Positions 25,289 through 34,657 of a stretch of DNA of 49,453 nt are shown piece by piece. How positions within the stretch are numbered: the stretch's first letter is position 1; each line of letters opens with the position of its first letter. Made by a program: the position numbers and the translations under genes. The stretch covers positions 1-49,453 of the forward strand of contig JAKSUC010000021.1 of assembly GCA_024413595.1 (NCBI GenBank). Direction: 5' to 3'. The notes beneath the pieces are model-generated. The model made no database searches. It saw nothing but the letters and a program-made list of their open reading frames with translations, and was not told the origin of the DNA. The DNA comes from Bacteroidales bacterium. GTDB taxonomy: Bacteria > Bacteroidota > Bacteroidia > Bacteroidales > UBA3824.

Positions 25289-27889
25289 ATGAATTTTAAC
25301 TCTCTAAAATTAATAATTGTTTTTTGTGTATTTTGTTCTATATTATTTTTAGCATGCTCAAATTCTAAAAATACAGCAAGTACACGAGCTTTTCATAATT
25401 TAACTGCACATTATAATGTGTATTTTAATGCGGGTGAGTCGTATAAAAGTGGTGTTGACAATGTTGAACAAAAATTGCGATGTGACTACACTGAAATTTT
25501 GCCCGTTTTTAAAATTGATGCGGATGGAGCTGTTGATATTGCAAAAGCCGACATGGAAACTTGTATTCAAAAATGTGGAAAAAATATTTTAACACATTCT
25601 ATAACAGCTAAACCCAAAAAAAGTTATGGTCGTGGAGGTATGGATGAAAGCGAATTAGCTTTTTACAATAAACCAGATTTCTGTAAATGGATTGACGATA
25701 CATATCTTTTGATGGGTAAAGCAAATTACGTTATTGGTGAATTTGATCGTGCAGAAAGTTCATTTAGACTTGTTACAACAAGATTTAAACATGAACCTTC
25801 AAAATTTGAAGCAACAATGTGGCTCGCTAAAACAATGTGGGCGCAACACAATTATACTGATGCTTTAGAGCAGTTAAATAAATTAAAAGCTGATAAACGT
25901 CATCCAAAAAAACTTGACAGAGAAATTATGATGGTTTTTGCCGATATTAATATCTCGTTGAGAAAATATGATGATGCCACTGAAAATCTTTTATCAGCTA
26001 TTGAACTAACCAAAAAGAAATCTCAAAAAGCTTGGTTAACTTACATTCTTGGTGATATTTATCGACGTAATGGAAATTATCCTGAAGCCAAAAAATGTTA
26101 TGAAACTGTTTTGAAAATGAACCCTGATTATTCTACAGTTTTTAATGCTAAAATTAATTTAGCTACAGTTTTTGACTCTAATTCCGACGTTGAAAAAATG
26201 AAACTTGAACTTTTAAATCTTGCCAAAGAAGAAAACAACAAAGATTATAAAGATCAAATTTATTATGCAATTGCCGAAATAGAACGTCGCAACAATAATT
26301 TAGATGAAGCTTTAAATTATTATTTAAAATCTGCGCGTTCTAGTACAATAAATGATGTTCAAAAATCTAAATCATATTTAGCAACAGCAAATATATATTT
26401 TGAAAAACCTGATTATATAAATGCTCAGCAATATTATGATAGCACAATGCAATATTTGCCAAAATCATATTCTGATTATGATGAAATTTCAAAAAAATCA
26501 GAAAATTTATCAGAATTAACACGATATATTAATGAGGCAAATTATCAAGATAGTATTCAACGTGTTGCCAAAATGCCAAAAAATCAACAAGATGCTATTG
26601 TTCGTCAATTAATTGCAGAAGTTGCACAAAAAGAAGCTCAACAAAATCAACCTGCTCAATATAGTTTTTCAGGAGATAATAATTATGGCGTTCAATACAC
26701 TGGTCAAGACGGAAATCCTAATTTTGCTGGTAAATGGTATTTATATAATACAACTTCGTTAAGTTATGGAAAATCAGAATTTATCAAAAAATGGGGACAA
26801 CGTCGACTTGAAGATAATTGGCGTAGAAAAAATAAAAACGTTGAAATTTTAGAAACTCAAGAAGAACAAGAGGTTCAAGAAGAAGACTCTACCATTAATA
26901 ATAAAATGCCTGAATATTATTTAAGAAATTTACCTACAACAGACTCTGCTTTTACAATTTCGCAAAATATTGAAGCAGATAGTTGGTTTGCAGTTTCTGA
27001 TATTTATCGCGAAAAATTGAATGATAATGATAAAGCTATTGAAACTTTGCTTTATTTAAATTCTAAAAATTCTGATCATTATTTAATGCCACAAAGTTTA
27101 TACGCCTTATATAATTTGTATATCGAAAAAGGAGAAAAATCTTTGGCTGAATACAACAAATTACAATTGATTTCTAAATATCCCGAAAGTGGATATGCCA
27201 AAATTTTGGGAGATCCGAATTATTTGAAAAATGTTCAAAATCGTAAAGACTCTGCAAATACAATGTATTTTGATGCGTTGAGTTATTTTAATTTAAAACA
27301 ATATTCTTCATGTATAAATATGTGTCAAACTGGAGAAACAAAATATTCTGATTTAAAAATTGCAGAAAATTTTTATTATCTAGAAGCTAAATCTTATGGA
27401 CGTTTGGACAATACTGTAGCCATGAAAAATATTCTAGAAAAAATGGTGAAATTGTTTCCAAAAAGTTCGCTAATAAATCCAGTAAAAGATAAATTAGAAG
27501 TTTTAAATTCAGGAAAATTTGATTACCAAAAATTTGACACTTTAGATTATACACAACACTATTTTATTTTAGTTTGTAATATGCAAAACGAAAATGCAAA
27601 CTCAATAAATTATAAATTACAAAACTTTTGTGCAGAAAATCAATATTTTGAATTAGATATTACAGAACAGAATATTTCAGAACAAACCAAAATTATAAAA
27701 ATTGAGACATTCGCAAATAAACAAACTGCAATGGAATTTTATCGACAAATTATAGTAAAATTATACAACGATTTTCAACCAGAAATTGATTTTAAACCAC
27801 TTGTAATAAATAGATCAAATTTGCAATTAATAAAAACTAATGCTGATATTGACTCTTATTCAAATTTTTTTGAAAAACTTTATAGATAA
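25289..27889 (+). CDS. porW: type IX secretion lipoprotein PorW/SprE
   Basis: An 866-residue outer-membrane TPR lipoprotein needed for type IX secretion. The ATG at 25289 is chosen over a TTG one codon earlier. A lipoprotein signal ends at LAC, giving lipidated Cys23. The mature N-terminus has the family block RAFHNLTAHYNVYFNAGESYKSG, then KSYGRGGMDES and many TPR-like helix pairs from about 130 to 400 and again from about 550 to 740 (for example WLAKTMWAQHNYTDALEQL). A Gln-rich linker lies near 430-450. A C-terminal alpha/beta segment (about 745-866) follows a tyrosine-rich stretch. PorW is thought to connect the T9SS core to other periplasmic or outer-membrane parts. It is separated from porX by rprXY and a divergent promoter region. 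Confidence 0.88.
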   Translation: MNFNSLKLIIVFCVFCSILFLACSNSKNTASTRAFHNLTAHYNVYFNAGESYKSGVDNVEQKLRCDYTEILPVFKIDADGAVDIAKADMETCIQKCGKNILTHSITAKPKKSYGRGGMDESELAFYNKPDFCKWIDDTYLLMGKANYVIGEFDRAESSFRLVTTRFKHEPSKFEATMWLAKTMWAQHNYTDALEQLNKLKADKRHPKKLDREIMMVFADINISLRKYDDATENLLSAIELTKKKSQKAWLTYILGDIYRRNGNYPEAKKCYETVLKMNPDYSTVFNAKINLATVFDSNSDVEKMKLELLNLAKEENNKDYKDQIYYAIAEIERRNNNLDEALNYYLKSARSSTINDVQKSKSYLATANIYFEKPDYINAQQYYDSTMQYLPKSYSDYDEISKKSENLSELTRYINEANYQDSIQRVAKMPKNQQDAIVRQLIAEVAQKEAQQNQPAQYSFSGDNNYGVQYTGQDGNPNFAGKWYLYNTTSLSYGKSEFIKKWGQRRLEDNWRRKNKNVEILETQEEQEVQEEDSTINNKMPEYYLRNLPTTDSAFTISQNIEADSWFAVSDIYREKLNDNDKAIETLLYLNSKNSDHYLMPQSLYALYNLYIEKGEKSLAEYNKLQLISKYPESGYAKILGDPNYLKNVQNRKDSANTMYFDALSYFNLKQYSSCINMCQTGETKYSDLKIAENFYYLEAKSYGRLDNTVAMKNILEKMVKLFPKSSLINPVKDKLEVLNSGKFDYQKFDTLDYTQHYFILVCNMQNENANSINYKLQNFCAENQYFELDITEQNISEQTKIIKIETFANKQTAMEFYRQIIVKLYNDFQPEIDFKPLVINRSNLQLIKTNADIDSYSNFFEKLYR

Positions 27890-27925
27890 CTTGTTAATAC
27901 ATATATAAATAAGAGAAAACTTTTT

Positions 27926-28924
27926 ATGAAAAACCTAATTACTTTATTAACATTAATTGCATTTTTGCCAAGTTGCGATAAAAAAACGACTATATCAAAT
28001 AAAATTGATAATCAAACACAAAAAATAGATAATCAAGCCATTATTGTTAATCAAAATAATAAACCAAAATCTATTAATACACAATATGGACCAGATTATT
28101 ATTTTGTAGTAGCTTTTTATAAATCAGTATTTTATGGAAATTCATTAGAAAATCTTTCAGAAATAAATATCGAAAGTGCACAATTAGATTTATCACCTGA
28201 TGGAAAAAAAATTGCATATTCTACATATCAAAATGGACGTCAAAATATCAAATTAATAGAAATTGATACAAAAAAAGAAGATTTATTATCTCTTCCAGAA
28301 TTTGGAACAATTATGGGTGCTTGGAATAGAGACGGAAAACATATTGTAATTTCGTGTACAAACCAAGAAACCAATTTTTATAGTCAACCTGTAATTTATG
28401 ATTTAGATAATAACAAAATGATTTATGTATCTTGGCTAAAATCAAATACAGATTATTACAATCCTACATTTTCTCCAAACGGAAAAAAATTGGTTTTTCA
28501 TGACATAGAACGAATTTATATATGTGATTTTAATGATGGAAAGGTTGATTTAGATAAAACTATAAGTTGTGAAGAATTGTGTAAATTTGACAATTTAGGA
28601 TTTTCAGATTTATGCAAATTTCAATTAACCTCAGACTCAAAATATTTAGTTTTTTCAGCCGAAATAGACGTAACATTAGATAATATGTGTCCAAATTTAA
28701 TGTTGTTTTCTTTAAATTTAAACAATGGAAACATCAAACAATTAACACAATCAAACATCACAATAGCAGATTTTGTTGTAGCAGCAGGAAATGAAATATA
28801 TTTTTGTACATGTGACAAAATAAATAATATATATGGAGGTTACTTTTCAAGATTAGATAATTCTAATCCAATATGTGTTACAACTTTTTCAGAACAACCA
28901 TTTGCAATTTCTATTGCAGAATAA
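27926..28924 (+). CDS. lipoprotein with TolB-like beta-propeller repeats
   Basis: A 332-residue predicted lipoprotein with a short signal ending FLPSC, so lipidated Cys17, then a polar Asn/Gln-rich linker (about 20-55). The rest shows WD40-like/PD40 repeats of the TolB type: LDLSPDGKKIAYSTYQNGRQNIKLIEID near 86-113, MGAWNRDGKHIVISC near 132, YNPTFSPNGKKLVFHD near 179, and LTSDSKYLVFSAE near 234. Repeat count suggests one propeller of about five or six blades. It begins 36 bases after porW with no terminator between, so the two are likely co-transcribed. It lacks the OmpA domain of PorE. A role at the T9SS is inferred only from position. Confidence 0.75.
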   Translation: MKNLITLLTLIAFLPSCDKKTTISNKIDNQTQKIDNQAIIVNQNNKPKSINTQYGPDYYFVVAFYKSVFYGNSLENLSEINIESAQLDLSPDGKKIAYSTYQNGRQNIKLIEIDTKKEDLLSLPEFGTIMGAWNRDGKHIVISCTNQETNFYSQPVIYDLDNNKMIYVSWLKSNTDYYNPTFSPNGKKLVFHDIERIYICDFNDGKVDLDKTISCEELCKFDNLGFSDLCKFQLTSDSKYLVFSAEIDVTLDNMCPNLMLFSLNLNNGNIKQLTQSNITIADFVVAAGNEIYFCTCDKINNIYGGYFSRLDNSNPICVTTFSEQPFAISIAE

Positions 28925-28934
28925 TGAAAAAAAG

Positions 28935-28966
28935 TTGTAATATTTAAAAAAAAGTCACTACCTTTA
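28935..28966 (+). promoter_or_regulatory. probable promoter of the SPOR lipoprotein gene
   Basis: TTG (28935-28937), 21-base spacer, TACCTTTA (28959-28966), one mismatch from TANNTTTG. The gene starts 53 bases downstream. Confidence 0.45.
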
Positions 28967-29019
28967 TAAAAAATTTTGAGAAAAATAATTCAATAATAAA
29001 AATTTAAAACAAAACGAAA

Positions 29020-29490
29020 ATGTCAAAAATTAAAACATTAGGATTAGCATTGATTTCATTAGCAATGATTTCGCTAATAAGTTGTAAAGGAAATAAAGGT
29101 GACGAGTCTAGCGACAACAGCGACACAACAGAATTTCCTTCTTATGATCAAGTAGTTGGTGATGAAGCTCCAACCTTTGAAACAGAACCAGTTCAAGAAC
29201 CTATCATGATTGAAGATCAACAAGGTAATTTAACACCCGAAACAACTGTAACTATAACTGAAAATGATGTATTTTTCGTAATAGCAGGTAGTTTTACAGT
29301 ATACAAAAACGCTCAAAAATTAAATAATGATTTAAAAGCTTTAGGTTTCGACTCTCAAATTCTTGTTCCATATGGTCAATATAATAGAGTTTCTTTAAAA
29401 TCATTCAAAACTCGTGAAGAAGCAAAAGCTGCTATTTCTTCATTAAAAAGTCAAACTAAAAATGATGCTCTTTGGATCTTAAAAAGATAA
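29020..29490 (+). CDS. SPOR-domain lipoprotein
   Basis: A 156-residue predicted lipoprotein: a signal ending LISC gives Cys22, then an acidic Asp/Glu/Ser/Thr-rich linker (about 27-80). A SPOR domain fills about 85-156: FFVIAGSFTVYKNAQKLNNDLKALGFDSQILVPYGQYNRVSLKSF and a final ALWILKR. SPOR domains bind glycan strands stripped of stem peptides, often at division sites. It has its own promoter and a strong terminator, so it is monocistronic. The acidic residues after the lipid-Cys could act as a surface-export signal, but that is only a guess. Confidence 0.88.
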   Translation: MSKIKTLGLALISLAMISLISCKGNKGDESSDNSDTTEFPSYDQVVGDEAPTFETEPVQEPIMIEDQQGNLTPETTVTITENDVFFVIAGSFTVYKNAQKLNNDLKALGFDSQILVPYGQYNRVSLKSFKTREEAKAAISSLKSQTKNDALWILKR

Positions 29491-29519
29491 TCTTTTTTAG
29501 ATAATAAATTATTTATATT

Positions 29520-29569
29520 GCGAATGATAATTGATTAATAAAATATTAATTATCATTCGCTTTTTTTTT
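29520..29569 (+). terminator. rho-independent terminator of the SPOR lipoprotein gene
   Basis: GCGAATGATAATT...ATTAAT pairs with ATTAATTATCATTCGC (29545-29560) with a one-base bulge, followed by nine T residues. Confidence 0.85.
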
Positions 29570-29576
29570 ATATTTA

Positions 29577-29607
29577 TTTGTTTTTTCAGAAGATTTTCGT
29601 AAATTAG
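29577..29607 (+). promoter_or_regulatory. probable promoter of the cyclase-like/HD gene
   Basis: TTTG (29577-29580), 19-base spacer, TAAATTAG (29600-29607), one mismatch in the -7 box. The start codon is 22 bases further on. Confidence 0.45.
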
Positions 29608-29629
29608 TGGAGAATTTGAAAAACCAAAA

Positions 29630-31063
29630 ATGTCCGAAAATCAAGATAAGAAAGAATTAGTTTATCGTGTATCTTCTTTAATTAGAGAAAACAACGAGTT
29701 AACACAGCAAATTAAAGATTTGTCTGTGTTATATGATAGAGCTGTTTCTGATTGTGAAAGACTTGAAAGTATTTTAGCACAAGTTCCCAAAGAATACCTC
29801 CCTGATGGAATGAAATTCGAGTCAGGTTTAAAATCTTTGAGGTTTAAAATGGTTACTGTTATGTATTTGGATATTAGAGGTTTCGAAAATCTAACTACAT
29901 CAGAAAATTCAGGTCATGTTATCGACGAATTAGATCAAATTTTATTTCATTTTACAGATATAGCAGAAAAATATAAACTACAAATTATTAAAACCGTAGG
30001 CTATTCATTTATGTGTGCAGGTGGAATACCTGACAAAAATATTACAAACCCTATTGACGTTGTTCTAGCGGCTTTAGAAATGAGAGATTATCTTGATGTT
30101 CTCTCAAAAGAATATGAAAAAAACAATAAAAAGTTTTGGGAATTGCGCATAGGTATTCATACAGGACCTGTAACAGCTGTTGCAACAGGACGTAAAAAAA
30201 TTACCTACGACATCAAAGGTGAAACTGTTAATATTGCATCTAGAATTGCAGCAGCAGCAGAAATAAATAAAATTTATGTTTCGGTTTATACATACGAATT
30301 AGTCAAAGAATATTTTATTACAGAATTTAATGGCTCATTACCAGTAAAATATCAAGGAAATCTCGATGTTCATTGTATTAAACGTTTAAAACATGCTTAT
30401 TCTGTAAATCGAAAAATCGGATTTTATCCAAACGAAGTTTTTCAAGTTAAATATGCTCTTAGACAATTTACAGATTTGCAAGAAGTTGTTTTAGATAAAT
30501 TAGAAAAAGAATTACCAGCATTTCTACATTATCACAATTATCGTCATACAATTGATGTGGTAAATCAAGTGGAACTTATAGGATATGGTGAAGGCGTTGA
30601 CGATGAGAGTATTTTGTTATTAAAAACAGCTGCTTTATTTCATGATACTGGCAATATTATAGGATATGATAATCATGAATATTTTGGAACACAAATAGCA
30701 AGAGATTTTTTGCCTAAATGGAAATATACTCCTGAACAAATTGATAAAATTTGTGACTTAATTATGGCTACTAAATTGCCGCCAAATCCACAAAATTTGT
30801 GTGAAAAAATTATTTGTGATGCAGATCTTGATTATTTAGGTCGTAGTGATTTTATTCCTGTTTCTAATTCATTATACGAAGAATTAAAAGCTCAAGGTAA
30901 AGATATAGATATTAATACTTGGAATATTAATCAAGTTAAATTTTTGATGTCTCATCAATATTTTACTGATACAGCTATTAAATTACGAGAAGTAGGTAAA
31001 GAATTTCAAATAGAACGCTTAAAAAAACTTATTGAAGAAACCTTAACTTTATCTTGTTCTTAA
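29630..31063 (+). CDS. class III nucleotide-cyclase-like domain fused to HD phosphohydrolase
   Basis: A 477-residue cytoplasmic protein: an N-terminal coiled coil (about 8-50), a class III cyclase domain (about 72-255) and an HD domain (about 295-420). In the cyclase domain the first metal Asp is present (D81 in YLDIRGFENLT), as are the residues expected to contact adenine (K121 in IIKTVG, D194 in YDIKG) and the transition-state Asn201/Arg205 in VNIASR. However, the second metal Asp, normally in GD(A/G/S), is Y125 in GYSFMCAGG. The HD domain keeps H306, H338-D339, H349 and an Asp at 397 or 399. The protein may be a cAMP-binding or weakly active cyclase joined to a hydrolase. The true reaction is unknown. 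It begins an operon with the DUF2851 gene 3 bases downstream. Confidence 0.85.
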   Translation: MSENQDKKELVYRVSSLIRENNELTQQIKDLSVLYDRAVSDCERLESILAQVPKEYLPDGMKFESGLKSLRFKMVTVMYLDIRGFENLTTSENSGHVIDELDQILFHFTDIAEKYKLQIIKTVGYSFMCAGGIPDKNITNPIDVVLAALEMRDYLDVLSKEYEKNNKKFWELRIGIHTGPVTAVATGRKKITYDIKGETVNIASRIAAAAEINKIYVSVYTYELVKEYFITEFNGSLPVKYQGNLDVHCIKRLKHAYSVNRKIGFYPNEVFQVKYALRQFTDLQEVVLDKLEKELPAFLHYHNYRHTIDVVNQVELIGYGEGVDDESILLLKTAALFHDTGNIIGYDNHEYFGTQIARDFLPKWKYTPEQIDKICDLIMATKLPPNPQNLCEKIICDADLDYLGRSDFIPVSNSLYEELKAQGKDIDINTWNINQVKFLMSHQYFTDTAIKLREVGKEFQIERLKKLIEETLTLSCS

Positions 31064-31066
31064 ATA

Positions 31067-32320
31067 ATGAATGAAAAGGTTTTAGCTTTTATTTGGTTTA
31101 ATAGACTTTATGAAAATTCTGAATTAATAACAACTCAAGGCGAAAAAGTTGATATTATTAAAACAGGATTTCAAAATAAAGACTCTGGTCCCGATGTTAC
31201 ACAAGCTCAAATTTATATAAATAATATTTTATGGGTAGGTAACGTTGAATTTCATGTAAAATCGTCTCATTGGTTTTTACATAATCATCATAATGATCCT
31301 GCATATAATAATATTATTTTACATGTTGTGTTTGAAGATGATAAACCTCTTTTAGATAATAGTAATAATTTTGTTCCTACATTAATTTTATCATTTAAAA
31401 AACAATATTCTGATAAATATTATTCTTTGATAAACAAAACAGATAATCAATTATGTGAAACTGGTATTTCAAAACTTGGTTCTTTAAAAACTTCATGTAT
31501 GATTGATCGTTTAGGAATTGAACGTTTATCAAATAAAGCAAATCAAATATATGAAGCATTAAAAATTAACAAAGGAGATTGGAACCAAACTTTTTGGCAA
31601 TTTTTGATGAGAACATTTGGTTTTGGTAAAAATGCTGTGCCTTTTGAATTGTTAGCCAAATCTTTACCTTATACTCTAATTGAAAAAAATAAACATTCTT
31701 TTAGTTCTGTATTAGCGTTGCTTTATGGACAAGCAGGATTTTTTAATCTAAAAAAATTTGATAGTGAAAAGTTTGAAAATCTGAAAAATGAATATAATTA
31801 TTTAAAGCATAAATATAATTTAGTTCCTATTCAAGAAAGTATTTGGAAATTTTCAGGAATTAGACCTTCTAATTTTCCTCAAAATCGATTAGGACAAATA
31901 GCAATGATTGCAGTAAATAATTCAAATCTTTTTTCTTTAATTTTAGAATTAAAAAATATACATCAATTAAATAATTTGTTTTGTATCAACAATTTAAAAA
32001 TAGATAAAATCTATCACGGAGATTTTTCAGAAATAGGAGAGGAGACACGAAATTTAATAATCATAAATTTGGTATGTCCTTTTTTGTATTGCTATTCTCA
32101 GTATACAGGCAATGAAGAAATGTCTGAACGTGCAGTTAATATACTCGAATCATTACCACCTGAAAAAAATTCAATAATATTATCAATGGCAAAAAAAAGA
32201 TTAACAGCTAGTTCTGCTTTTGAATCTCAAGCAATAATTCAATTAAATAATGAATATTGTAAATTAAAAAAATGTATTGAATGTCAAGTAGGGCGTTATT
32301 TATTGTTAACAAACAACTAA
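31067..32320 (+). CDS. DUF2851 family protein
   Basis: A 417-residue protein that I recognise as the Bacteroidetes-restricted DUF2851 family from its N-terminus (FIWFNRLYENSELITTQGEKVDIIKTGFQNKDSGPDVTQAQI) and from NVEFHVKSSHWFLHNHHNDPAYNNIILHVVF near 60-90. That region, with GPD and the E-H/H-H-D residues, resembles a metal-dependent nuclease-like core, but no activity is established. The C-terminus contains KKCIECQVGRYLL with two closely spaced cysteines. It starts 3 bases after the cyclase-like gene and is surely co-translated with it. No signal or membrane segment. Confidence 0.85.
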   Translation: MNEKVLAFIWFNRLYENSELITTQGEKVDIIKTGFQNKDSGPDVTQAQIYINNILWVGNVEFHVKSSHWFLHNHHNDPAYNNIILHVVFEDDKPLLDNSNNFVPTLILSFKKQYSDKYYSLINKTDNQLCETGISKLGSLKTSCMIDRLGIERLSNKANQIYEALKINKGDWNQTFWQFLMRTFGFGKNAVPFELLAKSLPYTLIEKNKHSFSSVLALLYGQAGFFNLKKFDSEKFENLKNEYNYLKHKYNLVPIQESIWKFSGIRPSNFPQNRLGQIAMIAVNNSNLFSLILELKNIHQLNNLFCINNLKIDKIYHGDFSEIGEETRNLIIINLVCPFLYCYSQYTGNEEMSERAVNILESLPPEKNSIILSMAKKRLTASSAFESQAIIQLNNEYCKLKKCIECQVGRYLLLTNN

Positions 32321-32421
32321 ATAGATTATTAACTACACAACAAAAAAATCTTTATTTTTAAATTATCAATTAATATATTGTTTGAAATAATTTATCAAAT
32401 TTGCAAAATAATTTTAATATT

Positions 32422-34602
32422 ATGACCGCAACAAGTAGATTTAAAGCATTAGAACGTGAATATGGACATAAACCAGTTCACGTTGATCACTCAGTTGATA
32501 AAGATATCAAGTTTTATGCTTGCAATGTATTTGACCGTACAAAAATGGCAAAATATCTTCCTGAGACTATTTATAAAAAAGTGGTTCAAACAATTGATGA
32601 GGGAAAACAAATTGATCGCGATTTAGCTGACCATGTTGCAAATGCAATGAAACAATGGGCTTTACAGCTTGGCGTTACTCATTATACTCATTGGTTTCAA
32701 CCATTAACCGATCAAAGTGCTGAAAAACATGACTCTTTTTTTACACTTGATAATGGAAGTCCAGTTGAAGCTTTTGATGGTAAAGTACTTGCTCAACAAG
32801 AACCTGATGCTTCAAGTTTTCCTAGTGGTGGAATTCGTAATACTTTTGAAGCCCGTGGATATACTGCTTGGGATTGTACATCTCCTGCTTTTGTTATAGG
32901 TTCTACTCTTTGTATTCCTACAATTTTTATTTCTTACACGGGCGAAGCTCTCGATTATAAAACTCCTTTGTTGCGTTCATTAAATGCTATAGATAGAACT
33001 GCAACTTCTGTTTGTAGATATTTTTTACCTGATACTAAACATGTTATTAATACTTTAGGTTGGGAACAAGAATATTTTTTGATTGATGAAGCTTTATTTG
33101 ATGCTCGTCCTGATTTAGTAGCTTGTGGACGTACTTTGATGGGACATAATTCTGCTAAAAATCAACAACTTGATGATCATTATTTCGGTTCTATTCCAGA
33201 ACGTGTTGTTGAATTTATGGCAGATTTAGAAGTGGAATGTCATAAATTAGGAATACCTGTACGTACTCGTCATAATGAAGTGGCTCCTGGTCAATACGAA
33301 TGTGCACCTATTTTTGAAGAAACAAACTTAGCTGTTGACCACAATATGTTGTTGATGGATTTAATGATGAAAATTGCTAGACGTCATAATTTTAGAATTC
33401 TTCTTCATGAAAAACCTTTTGCATCTGTCAATGGTTCAGGTAAACATAACAATTGGTCTCTTGCTGCTGATGGACGTATAAATCTATTATCTCCAGGTAA
33501 AGATCATAATTCTAATTTAATGTTTTTAACTTTTTTAGTTAATGTTATTAAATCAGTTTATGATTATTCAGATTTGTTACGTGCATCCATTATGACAGCA
33601 GGTAACGAACATCGACTTGGCGCTAGTGAAGCTCCTCCTGCTATTATTTCTGTATTTTTAGGTACTCATTTAAGTAATACACTTCAACTTTTAAAAGAAA
33701 AAACTGCTGATGGTAAAATTTTAGATGCAGCTGCTAAAAAATCTATTAATTTAAATCTTGAACAAATTCCTGATATTTTATTAGATAATACAGATCGCAA
33801 TAGAACTTCTCCTTTTGCTTTTACAGGTAATAGATTTGAATTTAGAGCTGTTGGAAGTTCTGCAAATTGTGCTTGTCCTTTAATTGTTTTAAACACTATT
33901 GTTGCATCACAATTAGAAAAATTTAAAAACGAAGTTGATTTATCTTTAAATAATGGATCTAATAAAGAAGAAGCTATTTTAACTATTCTTGGAAATTATG
34001 TTTCTGATTTTTCTTCTATTTTATTTGAAGGAAATAATTATAGTGAAGAATGGAAACAAGAAGCAAAAAAACGCGGTTTGTCAAATGTGTTAGCTTGTCC
34101 AGATAGTATTGAAGCTTATACTTTGAAATCAACAATAGATTTGTTTGAATCTCAAAAGGTGTTATCTGAGCGTGAATTGCGAGCTCGTCAAGATATTTAT
34201 GCAGAAAATTATCATAAAAAAATTCAAATTGAATCAAGAGTTTTGGCAAATCTTGCTTTAAATCATATTGTGCCTACAGCAATTAGATATCAAAATTTAT
34301 TGATTGAAAACTATAGAAATTCTAAAGGTCTTGGCTTTGACGAACTTATCGAAAATCGTTTAGATACAATTAAATTTATTTCTAAAATAATACTTGAAAT
34401 AAAAGAAGGTGTGTCAAAAATGACTCAAAATCGAAAAGACGCTAATTCTATTACCGACAATATTTTAAAAGCAAAAACTTATCATGATAATGTAAAACCA
34501 TATTTATCTTCAATAAGGGCAAATATTGATCAATTAGAACTTATTGTAGAAGATGAAATGTGGCCTTTGCCTAAATATCGTGAAATGTTGTTTTGTCATT
34601 AA
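32422..34602 (+). CDS. glnA: glutamine synthetase type III
   Basis: ATP-dependent synthesis of glutamine from glutamate and ammonia, by the large GSIII (GlnN) form typical of Bacteroidetes. The 726 residues fit the family (about 700-730). The ATG at 32422 is preferred to a TTG 21 bases upstream. Marks are the N-terminal FKALEREYGHKPVHVDHS, HYTHWFQPLTDQSAEKHDSF near 95, GWEQEYFLID near 213, RTRHNEVAPGQYECAPIFE near 283-301, the active-site-like NGSGKHNNWS near 341, and the late NRTSPFAFTGNRFEFRAVGSS near 460. It stands alone between a DUF2851 gene and a long non-coding gap and is closed by its own terminator. Confidence 0.95.
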   Translation: MTATSRFKALEREYGHKPVHVDHSVDKDIKFYACNVFDRTKMAKYLPETIYKKVVQTIDEGKQIDRDLADHVANAMKQWALQLGVTHYTHWFQPLTDQSAEKHDSFFTLDNGSPVEAFDGKVLAQQEPDASSFPSGGIRNTFEARGYTAWDCTSPAFVIGSTLCIPTIFISYTGEALDYKTPLLRSLNAIDRTATSVCRYFLPDTKHVINTLGWEQEYFLIDEALFDARPDLVACGRTLMGHNSAKNQQLDDHYFGSIPERVVEFMADLEVECHKLGIPVRTRHNEVAPGQYECAPIFEETNLAVDHNMLLMDLMMKIARRHNFRILLHEKPFASVNGSGKHNNWSLAADGRINLLSPGKDHNSNLMFLTFLVNVIKSVYDYSDLLRASIMTAGNEHRLGASEAPPAIISVFLGTHLSNTLQLLKEKTADGKILDAAAKKSINLNLEQIPDILLDNTDRNRTSPFAFTGNRFEFRAVGSSANCACPLIVLNTIVASQLEKFKNEVDLSLNNGSNKEEAILTILGNYVSDFSSILFEGNNYSEEWKQEAKKRGLSNVLACPDSIEAYTLKSTIDLFESQKVLSERELRARQDIYAENYHKKIQIESRVLANLALNHIVPTAIRYQNLLIENYRNSKGLGFDELIENRLDTIKFISKIILEIKEGVSKMTQNRKDANSITDNILKAKTYHDNVKPYLSSIRANIDQLELIVEDEMWPLPKYREMLFCH

Positions 34603-34622
34603 TTGAAAAATTAAATATTATG

Positions 34623-34652
34623 AAGGTTCTCAAATTTTGGGAACCTTTTTTT
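34623..34652 (+). terminator. rho-independent terminator of glnA
   Basis: AAGGTTCTC (34623-34631) pairs with GGGAACCTT (34639-34647) including one G-U pair, 7-base loop, then a run of T residues. Confidence 0.88.
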
Positions 34653-34657
34653 ATTTC

